This document shows positions 23,241 to 34,381 of a stretch of DNA of 64,000 nucleotides, in pieces (the first letter of the stretch is position 1; each line of letters begins with the position of its first letter). The position numbers were made by a program, and so were the translations under genes. The notes beneath the pieces are model-generated. The model did no database searches. It was given only the letters and a program-made list of their open reading frames with translations, and was not told the origin of the DNA. The DNA lies in the NCBI RefSeq assembly GCF_016545825.1, contig NC_052615.1, positions 26,099,088 to 26,163,087 on the forward strand, given 5' to 3'. This stretch comes from Eucalyptus grandis (taxonomy: Eukaryota; Streptophyta; Magnoliopsida; Myrtales; Myrtaceae).

Positions 23241-23512
23241 GTTGCAATTCAGGGTTTTTAATTTGAGACAAGCCTTTTAGATGACATTGTTTAGGGGTTA
23301 TATGCTAATTGGGTATGCTTGCAAGCCATGTCGAACTGAGAAATTAATTAAAAAATGCCATGCCGGATTTCCATTGACTTTGATCGGACTTGGTAGTTAA
23401 GTGATTGTTTTTTTTTTATCTAAAAAGTAGCATTTAAGTGATCTAAAAAAAAAAAAATTAACACTAAAGTGAGTGTAGTACACAACTTTTGGCATTTAAA
23501 GTGTTCTTCCGT

Positions 23513-23750
23513 CTTTTATTTCTCCGATTACATTGAAAGATCATGTCGAAATGTCTTGACATTTGAGCATGATTTGTTCTGACCCAAGAAAATAATATAG
23601 GAGCATAATTCCAGTTTTTAAGCATCTTTTTTTTTTTTTTTGGTTCAAATGGTTCTTTATCATATTATTAAATCAATAAATGGTCATGTGTAGTTAGTAA
23701 TGTGATTTTTAATGAGTTCTAATGGTTGAAATTACTAGCTATCATGTTAA
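23513..23750 (-). mobile_element. Gypsy relic copy 2, middle fragment
   Basis: Matches 17555-17800 of copy 1, for example AATAAATGGTC, TAGTTAGTAATGTGATTTTT and TCTAATGGTTGA. It is cut on the left by the MULE-like element and on the right by the block starting near 23750. It continues at about 39582. Confidence 0.65.
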
Positions 23751-24027
23751 GGCTAAAGATCACTAAAAACCCTAAACTAATATATATATGATAAATTTAC
23801 CCCCAACTTAATTTTTTGACTATGAAAAACTCCAAATTGGTACACTTGGGACAAATTTACCCTTTATTAGTTTCTTTATATTTTACCATCAAATAGAGTC
23901 GGATCACATGTGGTAGTTAATGGATGTATCAATTTGGCTCTTTACCCTCTGTTTGTCACATGTTTATTAGTTTATGGTTTTATGTTGTATTAATATAATT
24001 AACGAAAATTAATTGAAGGTGTATTTA

Positions 24028-24110
<83 letters not shown>

Positions 24111-24305
24111 GGTTTTTGTGATAAAAAAAAATTAATTTGAGGTGAATTTATTACATGTAAACTAGTTGGAGATTTTTTAGTAAAAAAAAAATAGTTTAGG
24201 ATGAATTTGTTATAGGTATACCAGTTTAAGAATTTTTATGAACTAAAAAATTATTTTTGGATTAATTTGTCATAAGTACACTAATTTAAGGTCTTTCATG
24301 ATATT
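23751..24305. mobile_element. Inverted-repeat non-autonomous DNA element with (CA)n(TA)n core
   Basis: The left part (TATCATG...CTAAACTAATATATATATGATAAATTTACC) and the right part (GATTAATTTGTCATAAGTACACTAATTTAAGG...CATGATATTAACC) are imperfect inverted repeats. Similar subterminal words recur inside. A (CA)n run at 24029-24066 and a (TA)n run at 24067-24106 lie in the middle. No transposase. Ends and family are uncertain. Confidence 0.45.
24029..24106. repeat. (CA)n followed by (TA)n microsatellite
   Basis: About 18 CA units followed directly by about 20 TA units. Confidence 0.95.
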
Positions 24306-24315
24306 AACCCATACG

Positions 24316-24828
24316 ACCACTCGACGCAGCCTTTGGCCGTGCCCACCCCCACTTCAAGGCAGCCTATGGCCATGCCCGATACTCGATCGCTCCGGCTCCG
24401 CAAGTGGTTGGTGCGACGGATCACCATCAGCCTGCCATTCCTGATTCGGCAGATGTGGGATTGGCTCCTGTTTCACCAAAGGATCTCATTGATCCAACTC
24501 CGCATAAGGCCTTGAGAGTTCCTCTTCAGCCTCAAGCTGTGAATGATTCTGCTCCCTTGGTTCCACCGGTGGTAGGCGATTCAGAGCTGGTGATGAATGA
24601 TTCCTAGGGTGCTTCGGAACAGCCTTGGAAGCAGGCCAGAGGTAGGAAGAAGAAGAACTTATCAGCCAACATGGGAGAATCATCCCGTCCATCCGAGGTA
24701 GCTGAGGTGCTCTCCCGTCTGCTTAAAGCACCTCTTGCTAAAGCGGGGATACCTGACATTCTCGAAAAGTGCAAAGAGGATCAAGTGCCCCCCCCAAAAG
24801 TAGTTCTATCGCTCACTTTGCTGAATCT
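24316..24828 (+). pseudogene. LINE-2 ORF1 C-terminal part (interrupted)
   Basis: Pro/Ser-rich coding-like sequence that reads VPLQPQAVNDSAPLVPPVVG and ARGRKKKNLSANMGESSRPS, with an in-frame TAG at 24605-24607. It is cut by the Copia insertion at 24828, and the frame resumes after 34381. This type of low-complexity tail follows the zinc knuckle in plant LINE ORF1. The DUF4283 part is missing, which fits 5' truncation. Confidence 0.6.
24824..24828. repeat. TSD (AATCT) of the SIRE-like Copia, left copy
   Basis: AATCT precedes the left LTR and recurs at 34377-34381. Confidence 0.9.
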
Positions 24829-25753
24829 TGATATAGCTAGTATAAGTACCTAGAGGGGGGTGAATAGGTATGTAAAGGATTTTTCTCGATAATTGCACAA
24901 TACTAGACAGTTGATAGATTTGAGACAAACGATAATCAAAGTAAGACTAAGAGAAGAGAAAATTGAACACGCGGTTTATAGTGGTTCGCTTATATCAAGC
25001 CTACGTCCACTCTTTTCTGCACCGACAGCCTATTGGCTGGATTCCACTATGAACAAAGAGATGTTACGGTGTTGTTCTTCCTTGCTTTCACAGTGTAGAT
25101 GATCTACCACACTCGATCAAGGTATCACTAAGTATGAACACTCTTTGTGAGTACAATTTCGCTCAAAATGTATCGACTGATAATCAAGGTGCTTCAGACT
25201 CTGGAATTTCTCTATCGATCATACACTAAAGTAACTAGAACGTCTTCCTTTTATACTCCTTTATGCCATCATACCCGTTGGCACTTACCAAAGGAATTCC
25301 TCCAATCTACCCGTTGGACGGAATCAATCAAGAAGATCATTCGAGCTATTAAAGGAACCTGACGATAGCCCATCAATCTTGTTCGCCCATACAATCAGGA
25401 TCTTGGTTTCCATGAATAGAACCTTCCAAGAATATTTCGTCGATCATCGGATCTTCAATCGATCTTGTTTAAGAATAAAAGAATCCGTTATGATTATCCA
25501 GCCAAGAGATCTTCTCTAGAGGATAGGACTAAATCCTCAACCAAATACTTCGGCTCTGGATTGCCTTCGTCACTGGATTAGAAACATTGTCAATGAGAAT
25601 AGTCTTGAGTCTTGAGTCTTGAGTATTGAGTCTGGAGTATTGAGTCTGGTGATATGAAAGTCTTCAGACTCAAAATAGATCTGTACTTATCCAGACTAGA
25701 CTGATAGAAACGTTTTGTCAGCTTCAAAATATTTTGGAAAGATTTCTCCAACA
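24829..25753 (-). repeat. 3' LTR of the SIRE-like Copia (left copy)
   Basis: 925 bp, starts TGATATAGCTAG, ends CTCCAACA on the + strand. It contains the GAGGGGGGTGAATAGG block shared with the solo LTRs at 3207 and 37645. Confidence 0.92.
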
Positions 25754-25769
25754 ATCTCCCCCTTTTTGA
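25754..25769 (-). other. Polypurine tract of the SIRE-like Copia
   Basis: On the minus strand TCAAAAAGGGGGAGAT stands directly before the LTR start TGTTGGAG, the place and make-up of a plus-strand primer. Confidence 0.85.
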
Positions 25770-28431
25770 TGGTGACAAAACTTTCATGTAGATTTGAACA
25801 ACTTTGACCTGCAAAACATTACTCAAGCAATATGGCTATCTCATAAAGATTAATAAATCAGCTAGACTCGCATCCACGTAAAATTGGTTAGCTTTTCATG
25901 AGTAAGACCATATAACAACACTTGATATAAATGCAAACAGTCAAACATCAAAATCCACAAGTCAGTCAATTTCAAGTTCACACCCAAGTCATACTCAAAT
26001 ATTCAAACACGTCAAAGTTTAAAGAGTTTAAAGAGTTAAATTGCAATTCTCCCCCTTTTTGTCATCATTAAAAAGGTGAGAGAAGAGTCAAGTCTGCTTG
26101 GGAACGCGCACAATCTAGAAATCTCCCATCGACTGGACGATGCCTTCCAGCCTCTTCAAGTCTTCCCGTAGATGAGCCACCTCTTCTCCTTTGGCATTGG
26201 CTTGATTTTGAAGAGCGAGGTCTTTCATTTGATCTGCCAGGGTAACAGAAGATGCTTTTCCAGCATTCTTCATGACTTGAAGTTCACATTCCAGAGCATA
26301 GATTTGACCCTGCATTTCCGGGAAAGAACATCAAGGATACGACGAAAATCTGCGGTATTGTCCGTTTGTGTGCTCGCATTTGCTCTTTCGGATGGAGTGA
26401 AAGCGGGCGATGGAACTTCGTGGAATCGAGCAAATTTGGTGTAGACGTATCATGTCCTTCCTCGGGCATTTGAGAAGCCTGAAAATCTTTTGGGTTTGCT
26501 GGTGAGCGACTCACACCTTCACCGATACCGTCCTTCCTTGCTCGCCATCTCCCCCTGCCTCTAAGACCTCAATTGGGGAAGAGTGATGGTCATGCTCATC
26601 TCGCCTTGATTCCCTTCCTCTGCAGCTTCATCTCGCAGACTTTTCTTTTTTCTCGCTTCTCCTTCTACTTCAGCTTCTTTCTCTTCATCTTCTTTTTCTT
26701 TCTCTTGTTGCTCCTCTCGCTTCTCTCTGTTCTTTGCTTGTCCCTCTTCTTCTCTCTGTTCTTTTTCTTCTGCTTCTTTTCCTTTCTTCTGATGTTCTGT
26801 TGATTCAGGTACAGAACGTCTGGTTCTTTTCAATGCAGAGATAGTGAAATCTTCCTCCTCATCTTCATCCTCCAAGATAAGAGTTCTTCTCTTTTTGGAT
26901 GGAGCACCCATGGGCTCCTTCCCTTTTTTCTTTGATGCAGAAGATACTGGAGTCTTCACTTTGAACTTCTCCATTGCTTTACTAAGCTCTTTCAAACGCA
27001 TTTTAGTCAGCATTTTCAAACCCACCACCATTTTGTCGCATGGTCGAACACAAAGAGTATGTGGAGGTTCAATATTTAAGTGTCTGAAGATCTTGGTCAC
27101 AAGACCAGAATAAGGCAATTGGCCCTTGTCCTTCACCATTGCTCTGTACATGTGAAAGAGAATGGTGTGAGGGAGAGAGAACTTTTTTCCGAATTGATCG
27201 CATACATCAATTTTGCCTCGGAATTAGACACGTCGCCTTTGATGTAGACTTTGGCCTGATGCAGTTGATCACAATTTTGTGAAGCAAGATATTGATGGCA
27301 TGCATTCTTGAATATGTAACTCTTCCTTCTGTACTTCTGTCTTTGACAAGTTTCAGAGTAGTACGAGCGATTGAAACCTTGATAGGTTTATATCATCCTC
27401 TTTCGACTCCAATTATGTCTGCCAACATGTCCACATCCACCTCATAGACTTGGTCTCGAACACTGAATGATATTCTATTCGCATCCAAAAAGCTAAGATT
27501 CGAATAGAAGTATGTTGTTAATTGCGCATAACCGTCTGTGGTATCGGAGCAGAATTGCTCAAGTTGAAGTAGATTTAACTTCTCCCTTAAGTTCACATTA
27601 ATGGCATCCAAGAAATCGAAATCAACACTCCTAGGGTTTATCACCCTCGTTTCAACAAACAAGAACATATTCTCCTGTTCCTTCGATTTAAATAAATCCA
27701 TCCTTTTTCCCTTCACCTTCGCAGCAATACCCATTCTAGGTTGAAATTCACTGAACATTTTATCATCATCGTTCCCGTCAGTCGGATTCAGTCCCGATAC
27801 ACGAGGGTCACTTGGAATATTCGCAAGTGCTTCCTCAGCCTTTCCTTTGGGAGCAATTCCCAAATCCTCCATTCGTCTCAAAAATATATACTCATTCCCA
27901 TAATTCTTATCTTTAAGGAAATCATCTATATACTTCAGCGGAGTCCCAATGCTCTTCAACGCACGATAGAGCTTGTAAATAAAAGAGGGTTTTTGGACTC
28001 TTACAGGGTTTGCGTCCTCGATTATTTCTTCCTCCAGTTGATGACTCACATCTTGTGGGGTAGATGATGAAGAGTGACGTGGTGGAGAGTGAATCGGGCT
28101 CTGTTGCTGACTCGGTAAATCTTCCTCTTCGGTGAGATCGAAATGGGTAGGTCCCTCCTTCATTCTCTCGTGGTCCCCCGTTCGCAATTCTTGAAGACTT
28201 TCTCGAGGAAGACATCCTTTCTTGTCGATGAAAGATTCCTTTACTCGCTTTCCCAAGAAAAGATGACAACTTTCTCGAAGATAAACACAAAGTAGAAACA
28301 GGATTGGGAGGAGAATGCTTTTTAGGGTTTTGAAGATTGAACGAGGAAAACTGTATATATATAACTCGGTTTAAAAAAGGAAAAACCAATCGGCACAAAG
28401 GAAAATGAACAGACGCCTCTTTTAAAATCAA
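25770..28431 (-). pseudogene. Post-pol ORF3 region of the SIRE-like element (plant-transposon-protein-like)
   Basis: Main open parts on the minus strand: 28256-27393 (287 codons), 27151-26561 (196 codons) and 26315-26115 (66 codons). The first has an acidic, Ser/Pro-rich N-terminus and then TTYFYSNLSFLDANRISFSV and VDVDMLADIIG. After a stop the reading continues with an INILLHKIVINCI block, then SGLVTKIFRHLNIEPP. This order resembles the 'putative plant transposon protein' domain found in extra ORFs of SIRE-type elements. The C-terminal part is strongly Lys/Glu-rich and likely coiled-coil. SIRE elements are known for an env-like third ORF, but no signal peptide or membrane segment is visible here. 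Breaks near 27375 and 27200 disable it. Confidence 0.62.
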
Positions 28432-28591
28432 TAACTGCCAAATAAAAGTTAATATTTTTTAAAAGACAAGATTCAGTTTTTCACGGAAATTATAAATTAA
28501 CTGAACTAATGATCGTACCTTTTCGAGATTGAATATAATAACAACTTACGCCTATAGCCATGAATGTCTGAGTCTGAGGGTTGGAGAGTCT

Positions 28592-29014
28592 CTAGACTTT
28601 AACTTCCTCAAGCTTCAAAATGTTGAGTCTGGAACGAATGAAATCGAATTGATTTTTCTCCAAAGGCTTTGTGAATATATCCGCTAGTTGATTTTTTGAA
28701 TCAACAAATTGAATTGAGATTTCTCCATTTTGAACATGATCTCTAATGAAGTGATGGCGAATCTCTATATGCTTTGCTCTTGAGTGAAGAATTGGATTTT
28801 TAGTGAGATTGATTGCGCTGGTGTTGTCACATCTAATCTCTGTGCATGAGTCTTCAATTCCAAAGTCTTGTAGCTGTTGTTTTATCCATAGAATTTGCGA
28901 ACAGCAACTTCCAAGAGCTACATACTCTGCTTCGTTGTTGAGAGAGCCACGTGCTTTGTTTCCTTGAAAACCAAGACACTTTGTCCCGCTTCCAAGCAAT
29001 CGGCAAGTTCCCAA
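28592..29014 (-). pseudogene. SIRE-like Copia RNase H domain
   Basis: Shows NNEAEYVALGSCCSQILWIK, CDNTSAINL and KHIEIRHHFIRDHVQNG, then ADIFTKPLE. These are the C-terminal half of Copia RNase H, including the conserved Glu and Asp positions. The N-terminal part of the domain lies in another frame (29015-29130), so at least one frameshift intervenes. Confidence 0.88.
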
Positions 29015-29128
29015 GTGCTCTTTCTATCAACTCGCAACCGGCCAGATCTGCGTCTCGAATATCCCATAAGATTAAAGTCTCCCTCCTTAGGATACCAAAG
29101 TCCGATGCTTGAAGATGAAGCAACGTAT

Positions 29129-30032
29129 TTAATAATACGTTTCGCAGACCGAGATGAGATTATCTAGGATCCGATTGAAACCTAGCACGATGCAAACACT
29201 CAACAAAATGTCGAGTCTAGAAGCGGTAAGATAAAGAAGTGAACCAATGATGCTCCTGTATAGTTTTTGATCAACTTTCTTCCCTTCTTCATCTTTGTCT
29301 ATCTTTAAAGAACTTGGTATTGGTATGTCGGTCTTTTTGCACTTTTTCAATCCAAACCTTTTGACAAGATCATTAGCATATTTTTCTTGATAAATAAAAG
29401 TTCCTTCCTTCAATTGTTTTACTTGAAGACCAAGAAAGAATGTTAACTCTCCCATCATACTCATTTCAAACTCATCCTGCATAGACTTAGAAAATTTCTT
29501 ACACAAACTTTCATTAAAGGATCCGAAAATAATATCATCCACATATATTTGAACAAGTAGGAAACTTTTGTTTTCCTTTTTGATAAATAAAGTCGTATCT
29601 ACTTTACCTTTGACAAAACCATTCTGTATTAAGAACTTACTTAGTCTGTCCGTCGTACCAAGCTCGAGGTGCTTGCTTTAAACCATACAAAGCCTTTTTC
29701 ACCAAGACCGAGTCTAGCTTCTTTGGGTTTTCAAACCCTGGTGGTTGTTCCACATAAACTTTCTCATGGATAAATCCATTTAGGAAGGCGCTTTTGACGT
29801 CCATTTGGAATAACCTGAAATTTTTATAACAAGCAAACGCAAGTAATAGTCGAATAGCTTCTAACCTTGCTACTGGTGCGTAAGTCTCATCATAGTCTAT
29901 TCCTTCTTCTTGCGTATATCCCTTGGCCACGAGTCTTGCTTTGTTTCGTACGACTCTTCCTTCCTCATTCATCTTGTTTCTGAACACCCATTTAGCTCCA
30001 ATAACAGTTTTACCTTTTGGTTTGGATGTCAA
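29129..30032 (-). pseudogene. SIRE-like Copia reverse transcriptase
   Basis: The first piece (30032-29637) has [46 protein letters not shown] and [16 protein letters not shown]. The second (29542-29129) begins with MDDIIFGS, the catalytic Asp pair of the (Y/V)DD motif, followed by FFLGLQVKQ and YRSIIGSLLYLT. The two pieces are separated by a frame break near 29600. Active-site residues are present. A stop at the end of the second piece leads into the RNase H part. Confidence 0.9.
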
Positions 30033-30431
30033 TTCCCGACATCATTAATGTTGAACTGCCCGAGCTCTTCTTGCATACCTTCAATCCAACTTTCATCGAT
30101 AAAGCTTCTTCTATGCTCTTTGGTTCAATTTCAAACGAGAGCCACAAAGACTAGACTCTTCTCGCCTTTTGGATCTGGTGCGAATTCCTTCATTAATTTC
30201 GCCGATAATGAGATCTTTAGGATGACTGGACTTATGCTTCCAGTTACTTGTTGATTTGTCTGGTTGATGATCTCTTTCTTTATTTGAATCTTCACGAACA
30301 GCTTGATGCTGGTCTTCCAGTCCGAGATGCTTCTTGAGTTGTTAGCTTTAGAGGGTGCTCGGAGCAAGTTCGGACTCTTCATAATGAGTCTCGACTAGAT
30401 TCATCTTGCGTAGAGTCTTGAAATTTGACAT
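30033..30431 (-). pseudogene. SIRE-like Copia pol linker between integrase and RT
   Basis: Decayed polar linker with stops and frame changes. No domain is expected here beyond the variable region between integrase and RT. Confidence 0.5.
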
Positions 30432-31445
30432 TCATTGACTCCTCTCCACAGATCGGCTCTTCTTGTTATAGACTCTGTAGGCTTTGCTTGATGTAGAATA
30501 TCCAAGGAAGATGCCTTCATCTGATCTTTCTTCAAACTTACCAACTCGATCTTTTGCATTTTTCAATATAAAGCATTTGCCACCAAATACATGAAAGTAT
30601 GAAACAATAGGCTTCTTATCTTTGAATAACTCATAAGGGGTTTTCTCTAGAATAGGTCTTAAGAAGACTCTATTGATGATATAGCATGCTGTTGAAACAG
30701 CTTCAGCCCAAAATCGTGAAGAAATCTTACTTTCAATTAAAAGAGTTCTAGCCATTTCTTGAAGAGATCTATTCTTTCTTTCCACAACTCCATCTTGCTG
30801 AGGAGTATATGGAGAGGAGAACACATGCTTAAAGCCAGATTCATCACAAAATTTTGTAAACTCTTGATTTTCAAATTCACCTCCATGATCTGTTTTTATA
30901 CTTGAGATAACACATCCTTTTTCATTTTGAACCTTTTTAGCAAAATTTTTAAAATACGAGAAGGTTTCAGACTTACTTGCAAGGAAATATACCCAAGTAA
31001 AACGGGAGTAATCGTCCATAATTACTAGGCAATATGTCTTACCTCCAATGCTCTGGGTTCTCGTTGGTCCGAAGATATCCATATGCAGCAACTGTAGTAC
31101 ATGATTAGTAGAGACATGATTTATTGGCTTAAATGAATTTCTTACATGTTTTCCCAGAATACATGGAGTGCATGGATCGATCTTTTGGTATGGTAATTTG
31201 GGTAGACCTCGAACAAGCTGCTTTGATGAGATTTTGGCTAATTGCTTCATGTTGACATGACCAAGCTTTTTGTGCCATAAGCTTGCTTTGTCTTGAATTG
31301 AGATTAGACATTGCGATTCATTTGGTTTCACATCCGAAGATAGATATTTCCATGTCTTCGACCCATGAAAGACTCGAGTAGAGTCTTTACTGATTCCAGA
31401 ACATGTTCCTTCTTGAAAGAATATCTTAAAACCAGTATCACACAA
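30432..31445 (-). pseudogene. SIRE-like Copia GAG-pre-integrase and integrase
   Basis: One open frame of 337 codons. The zinc-binding part has HKKLGHVNMKQL and CTPCILGKH. The integrase core has HMDIFGPT (first Asp), IKTDHGGEF (second Asp) and VVERKNRSLQEMARTLL (Glu), the D,D(35)E set. After it come FWAEAVSTACYIINR and the Copia FHVFGGKCF block. This is the best preserved part of the element, with all catalytic residues intact. It is labelled a pseudogene because the polyprotein around it is broken. Confidence 0.9.
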
Positions 31446-31684
31446 TTGACTAATGCTGAGAAGATTGTAATTGAGTCCTCCACTAAGGAAACATTACTTA
31501 TTGTGAGATTTCCAATTTTCACAGTTCCAAATCCCACAATACTTCCTTTGTTGTTTCCTCCAAATGAAACTTTTCCACCATTTACTTGAACAAGCTTTAT
31601 GAAGCATTTTGAGTCTCTTGTCATGTGTCTTGAGCATCCACCGTCAAGATACCACTTCACATTTTTCTTGACGGAGACCCGCAT
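31328..31684 (-). pseudogene. SIRE-like Copia protease region
   Basis: KWYLDGGCSRHMTRD is the Copia protease active-site block. The usual Asp-Ser/Thr-Gly triad reads Asp-Gly-Gly, which should weaken or abolish activity. The frame then shifts into the integrase frame near 31450, where the sequences overlap. Confidence 0.8.
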
Positions 31685-33394
31685 TTAAAATAAAGTCTCA
31701 AGCTTTCTTTGGTACCCAAACTTTCTTGGGTCCTTTGGTGTTAGTAAGATAAATAGTATTAGCCCATACTTTCTTAACAGTTTCCAAACCATAGGACACT
31801 CTTTTTCAAAGTGATCCGAACTGTTGCACTTTGAACATCTCGAGAGCATTTCTACCTACGATTTTACAAAAACTTTCTTGAAATGATTTTTGTAAGCCTC
31901 TCTCGAGGGTCTTTTCTTAATTCTTTCTTTTACTTTAGGAAAATCAATCAAGGGAATTGTTTCTGCTGTCATACCTAGACCGGACTTATTGAAGTAAGGT
32001 CTTTGAGCTGAAAGAATTTTTTCAAGTTTTTCAGACCCTATTGAAAATTTCTTTGAAGTATTTGATAAGTCAGTTTTTAAAAGAGCATTTTCTTTTAAAA
32101 GATTATCTTCATTTTCTTTAAGAGTGGAAACAATCAAGTCTAGACTTTTAACTCTTTCTACTAAAACATTTTCCTTTTGTTTTAGAGCTGAGTTTTCCTT
32201 TTCAGTTCGGAAATTCTTTTGAGAGAAGTCTTAAGACTAAAACACAGTTCATCAATGTATTTAGAAACTTTGACAGGAATTTTAACATCACTTACCTCAA
32301 ATTCACTGTTTGAGTCTAATCCAGTCTGATCCAGTCTCGAGTCTGATTGTGCCATCAAACATAGATTGGCATATTCATTATCACTTTCTTCACATTCGTA
32401 TCACTCGTGTTTCGCTTTGAGAGCTTTTCAAAATTTATCAGCTTTTCCTCTCTTCTCCTTCGAAGAGGACAGTTGGTCCGATGTGTCCCTTTTTCTTACA
32501 TTCAAAGTAGACTACATCTTTGTTTGGTTCCTCATCGTCAACGTAGACTTGGCTGCTGTCTTTGAAAGCTTTGTCTCTTTGAGTTGAACTTTCTTCCTTT
32601 TCTATTTAGTTTTCTGAATCTTCTTATCATGAGAACAAGCTCCTCATCGTCCATATCATCTTCAGAATCTGTATCATCGAATCATCATTTGATTTTAATG
32701 CAATGGATTTCTTACCTTTTGGATCTTCATCTTCATTGATCCGTTCCACTTCATAAGATCAAGAGTTCCAATCGCTCGTCGATAGATAGTGGCATAATTC
32801 TTTGCGTCTCTCTTATCAAAGTCTTTATGTGATTCCAATCCTTGGAGAGTCCACGCGGTAGCTTGTTTACCTTCATGGGATCAGAAATTTTTTGTCCTTG
32901 ATTCTCAAGACCATTGACAATATCTCGTAAACGGCTAAACATGTAAGTTATAGATTCTCCCGATTTCATTTTGAAGGCTTCATATTGACCGAGAAGAATA
33001 TTAATTTTGGTTTCCTTCACTCAATCTGTTCCTTCATAGGTGATATGCAATCTATCCCAAACTTCTTTTGTTGTAACACAAGAAGATATTCTATTATATT
33101 CAGTTGGTGACAAAGCACAATATAAGGAGTAAATTGCTTTTGCATCGAGTGCTTGTCTCTTGTTTATCTCTTCCCGAGTCATTCCGCTGGTCTCAACAGT
33201 TTCTTTCCCTCTTTCGGGACCGATGCAGGCTGTAGGAGTAATTCCTTTTTCTACAACGTCCCATTCCGAGAGGATCCTTTGATCGTAGGAAAGCTTTCAT
33301 CTTGTTTTTCCAGATGTTGTAATCCTTTCCATCAAAGTAGGGTGGTCTGTATTGCTTTGCCCTTCCATCGCCCCGGTGCTAGCATACTAGCCAT
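31685..33394 (-). pseudogene. SIRE-like Copia gag
   Basis: It starts at an ATG at 33394, just inside the primer site. The early part, read over one frame change, has PPYFDGKDYNIWKNKM-type gag sequence. The piece 33020-32751 holds the UBN2-like block YEAFKMKSGESITYMFSRLR. Near 32530 a zinc knuckle is degenerate (first Cys lost: YFECKKKGHIG). The piece 32137-31856 is coiled-coil-like (ENEDNLLKENALLKTDLSNT). Several frameshifts and stops. Confidence 0.82.
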
Positions 33395-33441
33395 GGATCT
33401 TTAACTCTGAAATAAAACACTTCAAACAAAGTGAGTACACA

Positions 33442-33454
33442 GGCTCTGATACCA
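33442..33454 (-). other. Primer-binding site of the SIRE-like Copia (tRNA-iMet)
   Basis: On the minus strand TGGTATCAGAGCC follows the LTR end after two bases. It complements the 3' end of plant initiator tRNA-Met, the usual Copia primer. Confidence 0.92.
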
Positions 33455-33456
33455 AT

Positions 33457-34376
33457 TGATATAGCTAGTATAAGTACCTAGAGGGGGGTGAATAGGTATG
33501 TAAAGGATTTTTCTCGATAATTGCACAATACTAGACAGTTGATAGATTTGAGACAAACGATAATCAAAGTAAGACTAAGAGAAGAGAAAATTGAACACGC
33601 GGTTTATAGTGGTTCGGCTTATATCAAGCCTATGTCCACTCTTCTGCACTGACAGCCTATTGGCTGGATTCCACTATGAACAAAGAGATGTTACAGTGTT
33701 GTTCTTCATTGCTTTCACAGTGTAGATGATCTACCACACTCGCTCAAGGTATCACTAAGTATGAACACTCTTTGTGAGTACAATTTCGCTCAAAATGTAT
33801 CGACCGATAATCAAGGTGCTTCGACTACTGGAATTTCTCTATCGATCATATACTAAAGTAACTAGAACGTCTTCCTTTTATACTCCTTTATGCCATCATA
33901 CCCGTTGGCACTTACCAAAGGAATTCCTCCAATCTACCCGTTGGACTAATCAATCAAGAAGATCATTCGAGCTATTAAAGGAACCCGACGATAGCCCATC
34001 AATCATGTTCTCCATACAATCGGGATCTTGGTTTCCAAGAATAGAACCTTCCAAGAATATTTCGTCGATCATCGGATCTTCAATCGATCTTGTTTAAGAA
34101 TAAAAGAATCCGTTATGATTTATCCAGCCAAGAGATCTTCTCCAGAGGATAGGACTAAATCCTCAACCAAATACTTCGGCTCGGATTGCCTTCATCACTT
34201 TGGATTAGAAACACCCAATGAGAATAGTCTTGAGTCTTGAGTCTTGAGTTGAGTCTGGAGTATTGAGTCTGGTGATCTGAAAGTCTTCAAACTCAAAATA
34301 GATCTGTACTTATCCAGAATAGACTGATAGAAACGTTTTGTCAGCTTCAAAATATTCTGGAAAGATTTCTCCAACA
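33457..34376 (-). repeat. 5' LTR of the SIRE-like Copia (right copy)
   Basis: 920 bp, starts TGATATAGCTAG and ends CTCCAACA on the + strand. Nearly identical to 24829-25753, differing by small indels and scattered substitutions. The element promoter must lie here and read leftward. Confidence 0.92.
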
Positions 34377-34381
34377 AATCT
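34377..34381. repeat. TSD (AATCT) of the SIRE-like Copia, right copy
   Basis: Second copy of 24824-24828. Confidence 0.9.

Larger units (their letters stand above)
19757..23512. mobile_element. Non-autonomous MULE-like element, split by a solo LTR
   Basis: The left end (19770-19850) and right end (23400-23510) are inverted repeats of each other, with shared words such as TGCCAAAAGTT, CACTTTAGTG and CACTTAAATGCC. The 8-mer CTTTTATT flanks it at 19749-19756 and 23513-23520. Copy 1 of the gypsy relic holds this 8-mer once at the matching point, so it acts as an empty-site control. Without the 2825-bp solo LTR the element is about 0.93 kb, close to the related element at 46373-47291. Its inner part has an open frame (22848-23240) of unknown origin. 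A TSD of 8 to 9 bp fits Mutator-like transposition. Confidence 0.72.
24829..34376 (-). mobile_element. Full-length SIRE-like Ty1/Copia retrotransposon, 9.5 kb
   Basis: Two LTRs (24829-25753 and 33457-34376), TG...CA ends in both readings, a 5-bp TSD AATCT, a tRNA-Met primer site, a polypurine tract, and the minus-strand order gag, protease, integrase, reverse transcriptase, RNase H (the Copia order). An extra ORF region of about 2 kb follows pol. That extra region is the hallmark of the SIRE/Maximus lineage. The LTRs are nearly identical, with about ten differences in the first 430 bp by eye, so the insertion is fairly recent. The coding parts carry several frameshifts and stops. Confidence 0.92.

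Noticed and set aside
26573..28067. Plus-strand open frames opposite the SIRE ORF3
   Set aside because: Antisense shadows of the Lys/Glu-rich ORF3. The element's sense is minus, and the minus frames show the domain-like blocks.
33442..33454. tRNA-like sequence TGGTATCAGAGCC (minus strand)
   Set aside because: Only the 3' complement of tRNA-iMet used as a retrotransposon primer site. No cloverleaf is present.
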